DNA of 64,000 nt from Paulownia fortunei. Lineage: Eukaryota > Streptophyta > Magnoliopsida > Lamiales > Paulowniaceae. The translations under genes and the position numbers were made by a program. Every line of letters begins with the position of its first letter. Within the stretch, counting starts at the first letter, position 1. This document shows positions 25,633-48,912 of the stretch, in pieces. The stretch spans positions 7,378,001-7,442,000 of the forward strand of contig CM033113.1 in the NCBI GenBank assembly GCA_019321725.1, in the 5' to 3' direction. The notes beneath the pieces are model-generated. The model ran no database searches and was not told the origin of the DNA. It saw only the letters and a list, made by a program, of their open reading frames with translations.

Positions 25633-26737
25633 ATCTTAAATCATTTAAATAGATTTTCCTATATGAGGGTGAAGATGAGGAATGGACTGGGGACAGATTT
25701 GAGAGTCAGGGCCTGGGAAGGTGGAGGGCTTTAACATTTTGATTTTACATCTAATCAAAGGTTGCACCTAATGATGCTTGCACAGAAAATCAATCTTTTG
25801 CCTTGATTTGATTTGATTTTTTATGGCTAAACTTTATTTGCTTTCAAAATATATAAAAAAAATTGATAGAAAATTTGAAATGGCCCGAGCTGAACCATTT
25901 TGAATCAAACCAAGATTCATGCCTATTAATGCCTGGTGGTCGCAAGGGCCACTAAATTAAGCACTAAGAGCAACATCATCATAATAACCAGAGTGCTGTT
26001 TTTGTGCCAGTTTCATTAACATGGTTTCCCTTACATTATTCTTCGTTGGGATCGTATATAATTAATATCTTGTTGGAAATTTTATGTTCAGATTTGATTT
26101 TATTAAACAAACTACTTAAATAATAAATGTTCGATCAAATAACTGATTGAACATGCAGGTGGTTGCTTGCAACACGAATTGTTAGGAACCCCTACGATTC
26201 TCCAATAATAACTATTCGACGATTAAGTTAGTATTAAGTAGAAAATATCGAAAATATGCACAAATGCTTAAAATGCATAACATGTAAATGAATTTCACAT
26301 ACTTCAAGAATAAACCGAACAGGGGTATTTATAATTACTCTATTAGGAGCTTACAAGATCTTGAACCTAGATCCATTAGATTGAGTATTTTTAAATATTG
26401 AACTCAAATTATTATTATATCGAATCATATATAGTTAATTTCTTAATGAAAAATTTAACAATTAATTATATAACAAGGGAATATAAACAATTAATTTGAA
26501 TTAGTACAAATCAAATCTATTAGAACTTGCGTCCCTTAATTAGGGGTTATTGTTTTCAATTAGGATACAAGAAAGGGCATTCTCCAAGGCCTGAGAAAAG
26601 AGGCATGTAAATCTAAAGCATTTAAAAGCAACTCAAATGCTAATTACAGAAGCCAGATCTTGCCGCCCAGTCCAACGTTCAAAAGACCCCACCTCAGACT
26701 CCTGTTGTCCGAATCCTACTTCCCCCCATTGTCTCGC

Positions 26738-26745
26738 CACGTGGA
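26738..26745. promoter_or_regulatory. perfect palindromic G-box upstream of kinesin-14
   Basis: CCACGTGG lies about 150-200 bp upstream of the inferred start of the kinesin transcript. The motif binds plant bZIP/bHLH factors in general; use here is inferred only. Confidence 0.4.
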
Positions 26746-26899
26746 TTCACGCCCTCAAATTTAATCCCACCGTTGCCACCACCTCTCTCTAATATAACTC
26801 ATAAGTAAGCATATAAGTCGTGGTGACTCCGTTAAATATATCGTGGGTCCAATCCCATCTTAAAAAAGCAGAGACAACGGGACGTTTTCTTTCAGGGCC

Positions 26900-27688
26900 T
26901 TTTTATTTTTCCCCTGCTTCAATACTTGAGTGAGTGAGTGAAGCTTCTCTCTCCCTTTCTTTCTCTGTATTTGCATTAAATGAATCCCTTCTGATTTTTT
27001 GAATGCTCGTTCGTAAGTCACGAGAAGCCCGTTTAAGCTGTCATTGTACAGTTCAGATCCAATCTGGGAGTCGATTTTATCAGCCGGCAGGCTGATAACT
27101 AATGTTCTTCTTCCAACTTAGTTTTGGCAGGACTTGATCACCGGAGTTCCAAGAAAGTGGTCGCCGGCTTTCATATACCCAGGTAACTTTTCGTTTCTTT
27201 ATGATTTTCTGTTTGGTTGAAATTCAAATTCAGTCTCCAGTTTCTTGATTCTTTGTCTTTTCATTCTTGAATCTACACCGCGGGCAGTCTTTTCTTTTTA
27301 GCTTTCTGATATCCATGGACGCAGTTAGATTAACCCGAAAACCCACAGGATTTCTCAGGAAAAAATTGTTTCTACCTCCTTTCAATCCCTTTCACCCCTT
27401 TCTTTGTCAGCGTTAATATTGTTATTAACGAAACATTATATCTTAATCATTAATTTATTCCATTGAAATTGTCAGTCTCAGAAACTACAAACAGATTGAT
27501 CTCCACGACAGAAAAAATAAAAAATAAAAAAATGCTCTTTTTCTAACATAAGGAACTAAGTTAAGTTGTTTCTAATGATTTGTGCTTGCATGAAATGTGA
27601 TTTATGACAGGGTTATTTTATCGTTTCAGGAAATTGGGCTAAAGAGAAACGCCACAAAAAAGGAGAATAAACACCAAGAAAGGAGACA
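26900..27688 (+). promoter_or_regulatory. kinesin-14 5' UTR with a 5'-UTR intron
   Basis: A CT-rich leader (about 26930-27182) ends at a donor CCCAG/GTAACT (27182/27183). An acceptor TTTCAG ends at 27629, so a non-coding intron of 447 bp is likely, followed by 59 leader bases before the ATG at 27689. The transcript start is not determined. Confidence 0.55.
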
Positions 27689-38870
<11,182 letters not shown>

Positions 38871-39477
38871 CTATAAAAGAATTCAGAGCGTGTGGTCATG
38901 AGAATATTTGTACAGAACTTCCTTTACTCCTTGATTCCAGATTGCAGTGCTCTTTCCCAGTTAGGTGAGATGGTTTCAGATAAATACTGGGGACCTCTGC
39001 TTTCCTTTTTCTATCGAGTTTTGGAGATGTCTCCATACTATAATTCCCCAAATAGATCTGTATTTTCTACCTGGTTCATTCCTTCATGTGCATATTTGTC
39101 AAGATATTGAGGGATGAGATGTAACACAGCTTTGAGAACAACAGGATTGTAGATACTGCAGGCCTTTTTTTCTTTTAATTATCATTATTATTTTTACAAA
39201 GTGTAAGTTGAAGGGTGTGCCGAATATGAATAACATGTGCAAATTAGTATTCAGAGATGGTGATTGTCTGGAACAACAATCTTTGAAAATGTTTAGTAGT
39301 GATGGTGATGGGGTAATCTTTCGATTCAAGAAAATTGGAACAGAAACCCGCTAATGAGTCTGCGCGCAAGTATTTTCGAGTTACAATAAAATTACTCAAG
39401 TTGCCTAATCCTTTTCACACTTCTCTCCTCTCAAGGTCTCTCACTTCTTCCCCAACTTTCCCTTTCAATTTTCTTTA
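38871..39477. other. kinesin-14 3' flank
   Basis: Probable 3' UTR and terminator region of the kinesin gene. I see no further gene; the open frame 38892-39110 matches nothing known and lies in the expected UTR. Confidence 0.5.
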
Positions 39478-39673
39478 CAATCAAATAGTACTGCTAGTTT
39501 TGGTTTTTTAAATTCTTTTCTCCGTCTCATCTAGGGTGTGTTTTTGGCTAAATCGAATCAAATTGAAATTCTTTTCAATCAAATAGTACTGCTAGTTTTT
39601 TTTTTTTTTAATTTCTCTTCTCTGTCTCATCTAGGGTTGTTTTTTATTGGGTAAATTGAATCGAATCAAAATT
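39478..39673. repeat. 98-bp tandem duplication spanning a MITE insertion junction
   Basis: Copy 1 (39478-39575) and copy 2 (39576 to about 39673) both start CAATCAAATAGTACTGCTAG, run through TCTCATCTAGGG and end in MITE sequence (AATCGAATCAAA). The left MITE end and its flank have therefore been duplicated together. Confidence 0.85.
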
Positions 39674-40044
39674 GATTGGTTCGAATCATAAATTGAATAT
39701 CAAAGTGAATTAATTAGTTTAGTTCGATTATAATTGAATATTTTTTGATTTGATTTTTGATCAATTGAATTTTTATAGAAAAAGTAAAAAAAATAATAAA
39801 AATAGATAAAACTAAATAATAGAATTAAAAATATATTTTTTATTTATTATTTTTAGTTTGGGTGAAAAAATAAAAAATAGTATAAAAATAAAGAACAAGT
39901 ATAAAAATATTATATATATAAATAAATAAAAATTATAATTCAATTTTTTGATTCAATTCAATTTAGTTAACCAAAAAAAAAAAAAAAAATTAGTACAATT
40001 CGATTCGGCTGACTATCCGAATTGTTACTACTCCTAGTCTCATC
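39624..40044. mobile_element. hAT-type MITE (with 8-bp TSD)
   Basis: The element body is 39632-40036 (405 bp), flanked by GTCTCATC on both sides (39624-39631 and 40037-40044). The ends are TAGGGTTGTT at the left and, read inverted, TAGGAGTAGTAACAATTCGG at the right, a TAGG-type hAT terminus. Subterminal GAATCGAATC and its inverse ATTCGATTCGG pair as well. The body is AT-rich and non-coding. Confidence 0.85.
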
Positions 40045-40810
40045 TTTTTTTTTCTCCTTATTTGCTCTCCTTTTTTTTTTTTTCAATCAATTTATTTTAT
40101 TTTGTGTATGAAATGTAGTTATTCTTTTACTTATTTTACATCCAACCAAATACCACAAATAATTAAAAAAAAAGCTATAAATACAAGAAAACAAGTAAGT
40201 ATTTTTTAAAAGCTAAGCTATACATCAAGCATGCGAAAGTGGCTATGTTATACAACGAGTTACGTTCAATCTTAAATAATACTCTTTGTATTCAAATTCA
40301 CTGTATGTTTTTGTTTTTTGTTTTTTGTTTTTTGGAATATCTTGAAATAATATTTAATTTCCTAAAACGGAATTGTCTATAAAAAAAATACCATCTCAGT
40401 AAAAAAGTGATGTGATTCAATACTAACTTTCAGACAGTAATGTAAAAATATACAAATTTTTCGTATTTTCAACTTTTTTATAAAATTCCATCTATCTCAG
40501 TGCAAATAATTTCACATTATTTTGACATACTTCTTTTTTTCGTATATTTGGTAGTATGCTTTAATTTTCCTCAAGCCTATTGACAAATCGCGCCCTTCCC
40601 TTCTACTCATTTAGCTGAAAGAGAAAATTAAATATAAAATAAAACTAAAATAAAGAGAAGAGGGAAGAAAAGAAAGATGAAGAAACTCAAGCCCATGCGC
40701 GACCAGCAGGCGCGTGAAAGCCCATCCATCTCCCTCTGTGCAAGCCATCTCGAAGTTTTGCCGCTCTTAACTAGGGTTTAGTTTCCCTTAAATTCTTCCC
40801 ACATCCAAAC
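40045..40810. other. RecX upstream region
   Basis: AT-rich intergenic DNA with no supported gene. The last 150 bp before the ATG at 40811 are purine-rich and then GC-richer (CCCATGCGCGACC), and probably hold the RecX promoter and leader. Confidence 0.45.
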
Positions 40811-43800
40811 ATGGCGTACTTTCTCGGGAATTTCATCCATGGAACTGCACTCAAACTCCAATACCGAATCTTTCCGATTCCCTGGTACAGTATCTTCTTC
40901 ATCGCCCTTCCTTTTTATGTCTATTTTATAATATTGAAAATTGAAAAATATCAATTTTGGAAAAAAGACCAATCCACTTAGACGAAATAAGGGAAACCAT
41001 GTAATTCTTTTATTGAAAAAAAGTGATCTTGCTACTTTAAATGGCAAACACAGTCATTGTATATTTGTTTTAAAGATTTAATCTTTAGGGTAACGAGGAA
41101 CAAGTGTATAAGTTGCTGCACAAAGGGAAGAGAGTACAGTAGCTCTTTTCCAGTGAAATACATTCCCAATAAATCTTCAAATAATGAAGAAAATGAAGCT
41201 GCTGCTTCCGTGCCTGTGAGGTATTTGGAGAAAAGGCATAATGGGCCGGAGTTGAATGCAGCAAGAGTCGATTTTTCCAAGAATTCAAGCAGGAGTTTTT
41301 TGGATGTTGACTCCAAGTATCATGATGCATGCCGTACTTCTGACATAAAGTATGGGCTAAATTTGGGTATGGTTTTGTTACACTGGCATATTATTATGTG
41401 GGAAAGTTGCACCAAAGTTTTTACTTATTATGTGGGAATTTCTAGAGGTGGAAGAAGAGATCGAGGGAGGTTTCATGGCTTTGAATGATGAATTCATTGA
41501 AGAGCCTGACGAAATTGTTGAAGATAGTAGTAAAAGTTGTGGAATTCAATCGGGTCATAGTCGGCAAGATGTGGAGAAGTTGGCAATTGAGTTACTTGCT
41601 TCCAGGTTAATTATTTGTGTAACTTTATATTGTTCAGTAAATTAGAATGCTCTGATTTTCCATCTCTAACTGAGTAGTAAGTTAATCTGATGAGTTTCTC
41701 CCTTGATATATTAATCTGGTTCTGTATTCCTTAATTTGTTGAGAGAATTTTAAATAACACAAAATGTCTCAGGCACAGCACAGTTTTTTAAGTTACATGA
41801 ACCAGATAGAAATGAACAACACTTGGTTGGTTTGATTCCACACAAAGATTGTCGGGAATATCAAGTTATGATCACCTGGAGTGATAAAGCCCATAGTGAA
41901 AAACCCCGAACACAAAATAAATTTTAATTCCGTAACTAAGATTGCTTGGCTACCTTGAACTCCAGTGTAATTTTGGTCCTGAACTTGGTGAAAGTCTTTC
42001 CTGTTGAAATATTCTAGAAAAATGGTTTCTATTGCAGAACCAATTTTATGGTTGAAGCCAAATTTTATTCTATGTGAATTAAGTACAGATGGTAGTGTTA
42101 TGTAATATGAAGACAAGGTGGCTGCAGGACTGTTGAGAGATAATGGTGGTTGAAAACAGCTCAATCAATACATCCAAACTGCTGGATCTTATGCAATGAC
42201 TGAGAATGGCTCCAAAGGAGAATTCAATTGATTTTGAATGAAGTTTATTTTTGATTTTTTTTTTCATCTTGTGAGAAAGTGGATAAAAACGAGAGTCTGT
42301 TGGAAACATCATCAAAGACATGATACTTTACTGGAAGTGCCTTGAGGGCACAAAGCCATTCAAACAAGGAGATAGGGCAATATTTATGCTTATATGTTTG
42401 CCAAGGAATATCACAGCAAAATATCAGAGGGACTGAACCTTCTGATGAGGTTTTTAGTTTTATTTTAGTTGCTTTTGGCATTTAGGGCTTTAAGCTTCAG
42501 ATGCACCAAAAAGAGGGACAAAGTTTACATGATGTCTTGTTTATACAATAACGCTGATAAGAGAATCTCCATTTTGTGGCAATCGTCGCCTTTCATTCGT
42601 GCTTTGATGACGGCATAGTGAACCAGTTAGTTTATTGGTCTTCAAACTTTTCCGGTGAGAGTAGAATTGCTCGGACTAAAATATTTATGTGCTGCTTATT
42701 CAAAATCATTTTATAGTAGTTTGCTTGCTTATGTGTACATTCACAATTTTGTGTGCCTGAGGCATGCTGTACAATTGCAGAGCATTTACTGCTCTGGAGC
42801 TGAAGAAGAAACTACAAGGAAAGAGATTTCCGCTTGAAATTGTTGATGCAGTGATAACAGACTTCCAGAGCAGGTGCATAGCCTAAAACATGTGCTTTTC
42901 AATTCATAACTCCTTCGAGGGAATAAAAATTAAATTTCTCTTGCTGAGACCCTAATCTGTTATTGGGACTTTGGTATGCATTTTACATGTTTTACAATTT
43001 CAGGCCTTGTATCAGGAAAATGTTACTTCCCAAGCAACCAACAATCTGTGCAGCCCAAGCCACTTGCATATCTGTAGCTAGTCCTTGATCCTTGTTTTTC
43101 ACTGTAGGGGTCTGATTAATGACTGCTTATATGCGGAAACATATTCTCGATCCAGATGGTCTTCCTCAAGCTGGGGTCCTCGGCGAATCAGACAAGTAAA
43201 TTTAACTCTATATTATGCTGTTAACTATTTTGAATATGCATCTTTAGTATATTATTGGCAAAATTTTCCTGTCACCCACCTCCATACCCAGGGGTGAAAG
43301 TGCCCATATATACTAATTGCCTTATGCCCATATCTGCGATTGTCCAGTGTGTTTGGGGGCAATAGACTGTGTTTTTGTTGTATACTGAAGATGCAGTGGC
43401 CTTTTATTGAGCTCTGAACAACTTACAATGCACTTTGCAATTGATTTAGGTTTTGGTTATGGAAGATCGATTGCTTAAATTTGCCATTGATTTCTGCTAT
43501 TTGTTAAAACCAGTTACCTTTTCCCATAACTAGGCCAAGTTGCCATAGGATAGCAATTTTCTGCATAGTGATTGATGTTTCCTTTTATACACAGGAAGAT
43601 TCTATAGCCCCCTTAGAAGGTCTTCTCCGAGAACTTGTTAGTAGTGCTTATTCTTGAGGTTTTGATTTTAAAAATTAGATTTTGATGCTTGGCATAATAA
43701 CTGCTGTCTAGGTTTATTGAGGTCTGCATCCTTCAATCATTATCTTTATGGAAGTGGTGCAGTTAGGTTTAAGAGTTAGCACATGATAAGTTTGTAGTTC

Positions 43801-44448
43801 AATCGAGCTCTGTTTTATTCAGTTTGAGTTAGTAGCCTTTTGTTTTTGCCTGTTGATATCCATCAGAAAGAACATGGGGGACGAAATTATAAGCTACCAG
43901 TGTGTGCTTTTTCCCCAAGACTATTTCTTTCATTTATCCCAGCCTACCTTGCTGAGAGTGTACGAGTTTCAGCTCCTGCTATTTGGATTATTACAATACT
44001 GTGGCATTAGGTTGATCAGTATTGCATGGTTATCTCTTTTTGCCTATATTCAATAGTTGATCTTTGTTCCACTTAATTAATCTAAGACTCAAGACTCAAA
44101 AGTTATAAATATAACTACTTGAGAAAGAAACAATTTGTCACTAATTGTATATTAATTTCTTAATTAGGCATTATTCAAGAGGGGGTAACCGAAGTAGATG
44201 CAGAGAAAGCGATAAAACTAGTCTTCCAGGAAGGTGGAGGCGGTGGAGATCAGCATTCAGGAATTGCAATGTCAAAGCTTTCTATTGATCAGCTATATGT
44301 TCAGGCCTCAAAGCAATGGCAGCGGAGCCGTGGCGCGTCTCAAGAGACACGAAAATCGAGAATGGTCAGGTGGCTTCAATATCGTGGCTTCAATTGGAGT
44401 GTTATTAAACATGTATTAAAGAAGTTGGGATCTGAGAGTCCTTCCTAG
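40811..44448 (+). CDS. RECX: RecX-family regulatory protein (plant organellar RecX), apparent frameshift
   Basis: In bacteria, RecX binds RecA filaments and limits recombinase activity; plant homologues are predicted to act on organellar RecA. Exons are 40811-40884, 41089-41366, 41446-41605, 42781-42873, 43108-43195 and 44168-44448. The RecX repeats are clear: VEKLAIELLASRAFTALELK, FPLEIVDAVITDFQSRGLIN, ETYSRSRW and WGPRRIRQ, then VTEVDAEKAIKLVF and a C-terminal WLQYRGFNW. The N-terminus (MAYFLGNFIHGTALKLQYRI) is basic and hydrophobic, suggesting organelle targeting. Exons 1-5 sum to 693 nt in phase, but in exon 6 the frame ALFKRG runs into TAA at 44186. One missing G in the G5 run (44181-44185) would restore a 324-residue protein. 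The gene is therefore either frameshifted, misassembled, or spliced at an alternative acceptor (AG at 44180-44181), which gives 319 residues. Confidence 0.82.
41606..42780 (+). other. RecX intron 3
   Basis: This 1175-bp intron separates exons 3 and 4. Short open frames on both strands resemble nothing known. I see no nested gene or clear transposon. Confidence 0.6.
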
Positions 44449-45540
44449 AGCCGTCATTACTCTGCTGCCAGTGGTGGTAGATGACTCTGCGTTGAGCCTT
44501 ATGTGCCATTCTTGTCAGTCTAACTGGTGTAGTCTGGATTAGTCAAATGTACCCTAATATACATGTAATAAATGCTGCAAGAAACTATTGGGAGGAGGCT
44601 GTTGGAAGGGTTGCTGTCATTTCTCTGAGGCTAGACACCAAATACAATGCATTGATACATTCTGAAAACAGATATGAGCATTTGTTTCACTTAGTTACCT
44701 GTTCTATGAATGATGAGTATTGCGCTTGCAATGCATATGCTCATCTGTGTGTGTGTGTGTGTGTGTGTGTTGTGTGTGTGTGTGTTTAAAGGGATTGATT
44801 AGTGTAAAACATTGGATGCACGAATAGAGTAATGTTGTTTGGATATTTCTGATTGGAAAAGGTGGCTAGACCCCTCCTCACCTACTCATATTATAGTTAA
44901 TTAATGCCATTTCTGCCATTCAATTCCTTCGCATGTGGGAATTCAGTATTCTAGAGGAATAGTAGCCACTTCTTATCGTATTTATTGTTTTAAAAGGGTT
45001 CTTTAATGCTCAAAAAGTTTTCTTTTAGATATCACATTAACAGGTGATGAGATTGAGGAGCAGGGGAACCATGCCAGCAGCGCTGGAAAAGTAGTGGTGA
45101 GGCCGTTGTAGGGAATTTAAGGGCTTGACAGAAAAAAATGTATAGAATCTTAATTTCCTTGCATTAAATTCCAATTGCGAAAATACAACACTCAAATCAT
45201 TGCTCCAGCTCCTACATATCAATGATATCTGTCCATCCCATGTAGGTAAAGGCATCTCCTCATAATACATCTACACACGTGTACGAGGGGCAGAAGCGAA
45301 ATTTCATTACATGGCCCCCCCTTGTCCATCCTCCAGGATGCCATTTCTTTTCTTTCTATTGCTTGAATACATTCTTAGTCAACCACTGGTTATTACACTC
45401 TGCAAAACTATTCACAAGAAATACATCCTCTCTTTAAGTGAAAATATGGTATCCACACTGAGATCACATGTACTATCTATTTTGCTCTACTGAATTCTCC
45501 TACAGAATATGCACAAAAAGCAGTTCTCTTGAAACCTTAA
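44449..45540. other. convergent intergenic region between RecX and RGI3
   Basis: The two flanking genes converge here, so the region should contain both 3' UTRs. It holds a GT microsatellite (44746-44786) and no gene that I can support. Confidence 0.6.
44746..44786. repeat. (GT)n microsatellite
   Basis: A GT dinucleotide run of about 40 bp with one TT interruption lies 3' of RecX. Confidence 0.95.
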
Positions 45541-48500
45541 TCAAGCGGAGTCGTCGGAGAATGCAAAAGAGCAGCTAGAGGACCCTTGTGAAACCACTTT
45601 CTTTGGAGGGGGCGATTTAGGAGTGGCTGATAAACTTCCCTTCAACAAGTCAGTGTCTGACCTCACAGGGTCCACATACCGAATTTCTTTGAGCATGGCC
45701 ACAACATCCTTCATCATTGGGCGATCATCGGCACGTGTGCTGAGGCATAGAAATGCCACAGCCAATGTCTGTAGCATTTCATGCATCTGAGGGTCAGCCC
45801 TCCCCCTCAGCTTAGGGTCAAGTACATCAACTGGGTCACGCTTATTGTGCAAGTGGTCGCGAACCCATTGAACCAAATGTGCCCCCCCTGACAATGTTGG
45901 GTCTAATGGGTGCCTCCCTGTCAGGACCTCTAAGAGGACCACACCAAAGCTGTACACATCACTCTTCTCCGTGATGCGTTGCATAGAAGCATGTTCTGTG
46001 AAAGAAAGAGACAATTTTTTAACAATTTAACAAGATAAATCTTATGAATGTTAATGATAAAATGTACAAAGTTGGTTTGAAGTGTATTTACCTGGAGCCA
46101 TGTAGCCATAAGAACCAGCTAGATGAGGCCTTTGACTTTGTTTTGTATCTGTATTATCAGTTTCACTGTTGACAAGCCTTGCCAGGCCAAAGTCAGCAAG
46201 ATATGGCTCCATGTGGTGGCCTAATAACACATTCATGGCCTTGACATCCCCATGCATGATAGGGGGAACGCAGTCATGGTGCAAGTATGCAAGCGCATGT
46301 GCGATCCCCAGGATGACGTCATATCTAGCCTCCCATTCTGCTCCTCCCTTGCCAGCTCCATGAAGAAGTGAGCTCAAGCTCCCATTAGGAAGATAATCGT
46401 AGAACAGCAGTTTCAATGTCTGGTTCGAACCCCAACCTAGGAGTCTTACAATGTTCTTGTGTCTAATTGAACCAAGAGTTCGAATTTCAGAACTGAATGC
46501 TCCTGATTCTTCTGAGGACCACATCTTTTTAACAGCTAGAGTCTCCCCATCTGGAACTGTTACCTTATACACGACTCCGGAGCTTCCAGTCCCAATGACA
46601 TTCGACGATGTGAGGTTCCTTACTATGTCATCGATCGAGAATTCCAGCTTTTGATAAAATGTCATCTCCCAAGTATCAGTTATGGATTTACCATTAGCCA
46701 TGTGGGTCTTGACTAACACGTAAACAGCAAGTAGCACAAGTACTGCACTGGTGCTAACAAGGATTGCCATTGCTAACTTCATGGTGGTTCTGGCATGGCC
46801 AGTAGGCTCCATGCTGTCAGCTGGAGTTATAACTCCACCAGAGATGTACAGATTTTTGTTACCTGCAAGGTTACTGAGAGGCAGCTTGCGAAAGAACGGT
46901 GTATTGGGCAAGTCACCGGAGAACTCATTGAATGACACATTGAGGGAGACAAGGTTTTGAAGGCTTTTGAGAATGTCTAGTTTCCCAGAAAGCTTATTGT
47001 AGGAAAGATCAAGGACTCCTAGTTTGTCAAGACTCGAAAACTCCGTTGGGATCTCACCAGTGAATTGATTACAGCTGAGATTCAGAGAGATTTCAAGTGA
47101 TGGGAGTTGGCCCAATTCTTTGGGTATGTCGCCTAAAAAACCATTGTTTCCAAGATCCAACAATTGTAACCTATTGCAAGACATGATCTCTGCTGGAATC
47201 TTGCCAGAGAGTTGATTTTTCCTGAGATTAAGTTTGGTTAATTGGGTGAGGGAACCTATGCTAGGGGTTAGTGGACCCGTAAGCCTGTTGTCTGAGATGT
47301 CTACAAACTGTAGATTTTTGGGCAGAGTATCAGGCAGAGGGCCAGTTATTGCATTTGAGTGAAGATCAAGAAACTCAAGGTTTTCACATCCGGAAATTGA
47401 AGGAGGGATGCCTCCCACAAGGTGATTGTTGCTCGTATCAAGGAAATTTAAACTTTTCAAGTTTCCAATTTCTGATGGAACAGTACCCCCCAACTTGTTA
47501 TCACTAATCCTGAATCTGTACAAGTTTGTACAATTCCCAATATCAGGTGGTATAAATCCTGTTAGATTATTGGAGATTAGCAGCAATTTTGTTAGGTTTG
47601 TCAATGCAAAAATCTGTTTTGGAACTGCACCGAAGAGCTCATTGTAAGAAAGATCAAGAGCTTGGAGATTCTCACACTCAGATAAAGATTCAGGGATATT
47701 GCCTGTTAAGTTATTCTTCCAGGCAAAAAACAGAGTCAAGCTCGTTAGTTTGCCAATCTGAACTGGAATTTCCCCCGAAATACCATTGTTATCAACTTCC
47801 AGATGAGTCAGAGCAGCGCAATTAGTTATCTCGGAAGGTATAGTACCTGATAATTGATTGACGCTCAGCTGCAGTTCCTCGAGCTTGAAAAGGCTTCCAA
47901 AACTTGTTGGTATGCTTCCTGTCAAGAGATTCTCTGATAAATCTATGACTTTTAGATCTCTGCAGCTCCCAAGCTCAGATGGAATTGTACCAACTATGCT
48001 GTTCTGCCACAATAACAGACTCTGAAGCTTTCTGAGTTCCCCTATTCTCCCTGGAATTGAACCCGTGATGGAATTCTGATACAGGTACAGGTTCTGCAAC
48101 TCAGTGCAATTGCCTATCTCTTCCGGGATGGGACCAGACAGCAGAGATGTATATATTGCTATAGTTTGAAGCCTTTTCAGCATCCCAATTGATGATGGAA
48201 GACTCCCCGAAATGCTGGTTTCAGCAAGGCCAAGCACAACCAAGTTGGTGCAGTTACCAATCTCCAAAGGCAATTCGCCCTTGAGATTTTGGTTCCCACC
48301 AGCTCTGAATGCTTCAAGGTTCCTCAGTTTTCCTATACTCTTTGGAATTTCACCGCTGAGCTGATTGTCAAAGAGCATAAAATGCTTAAGACTGGAGAGA
48401 TTTCCAATGTCTGATGGGATGCCGCCTTTGAGAAAATTTGTGTTGAGAGATAAGAGCTGCAGCTTATTGAGCCTGCATATTTCCACTGGAATCTCCCCGG

Positions 48501-48912
48501 AGATGGCGTTATCACTTATATCAATCAGAACCAGCTCAAGATAGTCTCCAAACTCTTTTGGGATTGTGCCGGTGAGATTGGTTGATGAAAGAATGAGAGT
48601 ATTCAAGGACTTGAGGGGTTGAAAATTTGAAGGCAATGGGCCCTGCAAGTCTACTGATTTCAAGCTTATCTTCTCCACGTCGCCATTGGAGTTGCAGTAT
48701 ATCCCGAACCAACGGCAGGGAGTTTGATCTGAAGAATTCCAAGACTGGAGAGCATTGGTTAAGGCGTTTAAGCTGTTCTTCCATGTTAACAGGGCTTGGC
48801 CCTGCTCATCAATGGAACAGCAACTTAAAAAGAGAAGAGAGTTTATGAGAAGAAGTAAGGTGAAGGAGAAGATATTAGGAAAAGGGAAAGGGTTTCTTAG
48901 GGGTGCAGGCAT
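45541..48912 (-). CDS. RGI3: LRR receptor-like kinase, RGI3-like (RGF/GLV peptide receptor family, subfamily XI)
   Basis: Exons on the minus strand are 48912-46092 and 45995-45541, total 3276 nt for 1091 residues. The intron splits the Glu codon of GSYGYMAPE, a position known for subfamily XI. Order: signal peptide (about 1-30), LRR N-cap with CRWFGIYC, more than 20 plant-type LRRs, TM (about 711-736), and kinase with P-loop IGTGSSGVVY, Lys795, HGD (887-889), DFG (907-909) and APE. HGD in place of HRD marks a non-RD kinase, as in its Arabidopsis counterpart. RAGG (203-206) matches the RxGG motif used by RGF receptors to read the sulfotyrosine, and RFR (466-468) matches the RxR motif for the peptide C-terminus. 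An upstream in-frame ATG (49014) adds 34 residues that would bury the signal peptide, so I use 48912. Confidence 0.94.

Larger units (their letters stand above)
18421..26700. other. large AT-rich gene-poor region between UKL4 and kinesin-14 promoters
   Basis: This stretch of about 8.3 kb lies between two divergently transcribed genes, with no coding region I can support. It holds a tandem repeat (19776-19949), a large diverged tandem duplication (21165-24249), a MITE-like element (24266-24658) and two related palindromic AT-rich segments (about 19098-19325 and 25404-25632). A diverged stretch at about 20400-21070, with TTGGCCAAAACACAGACTCG near one end, may be an old repeat remnant but I cannot classify it. 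Confidence 0.6.
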
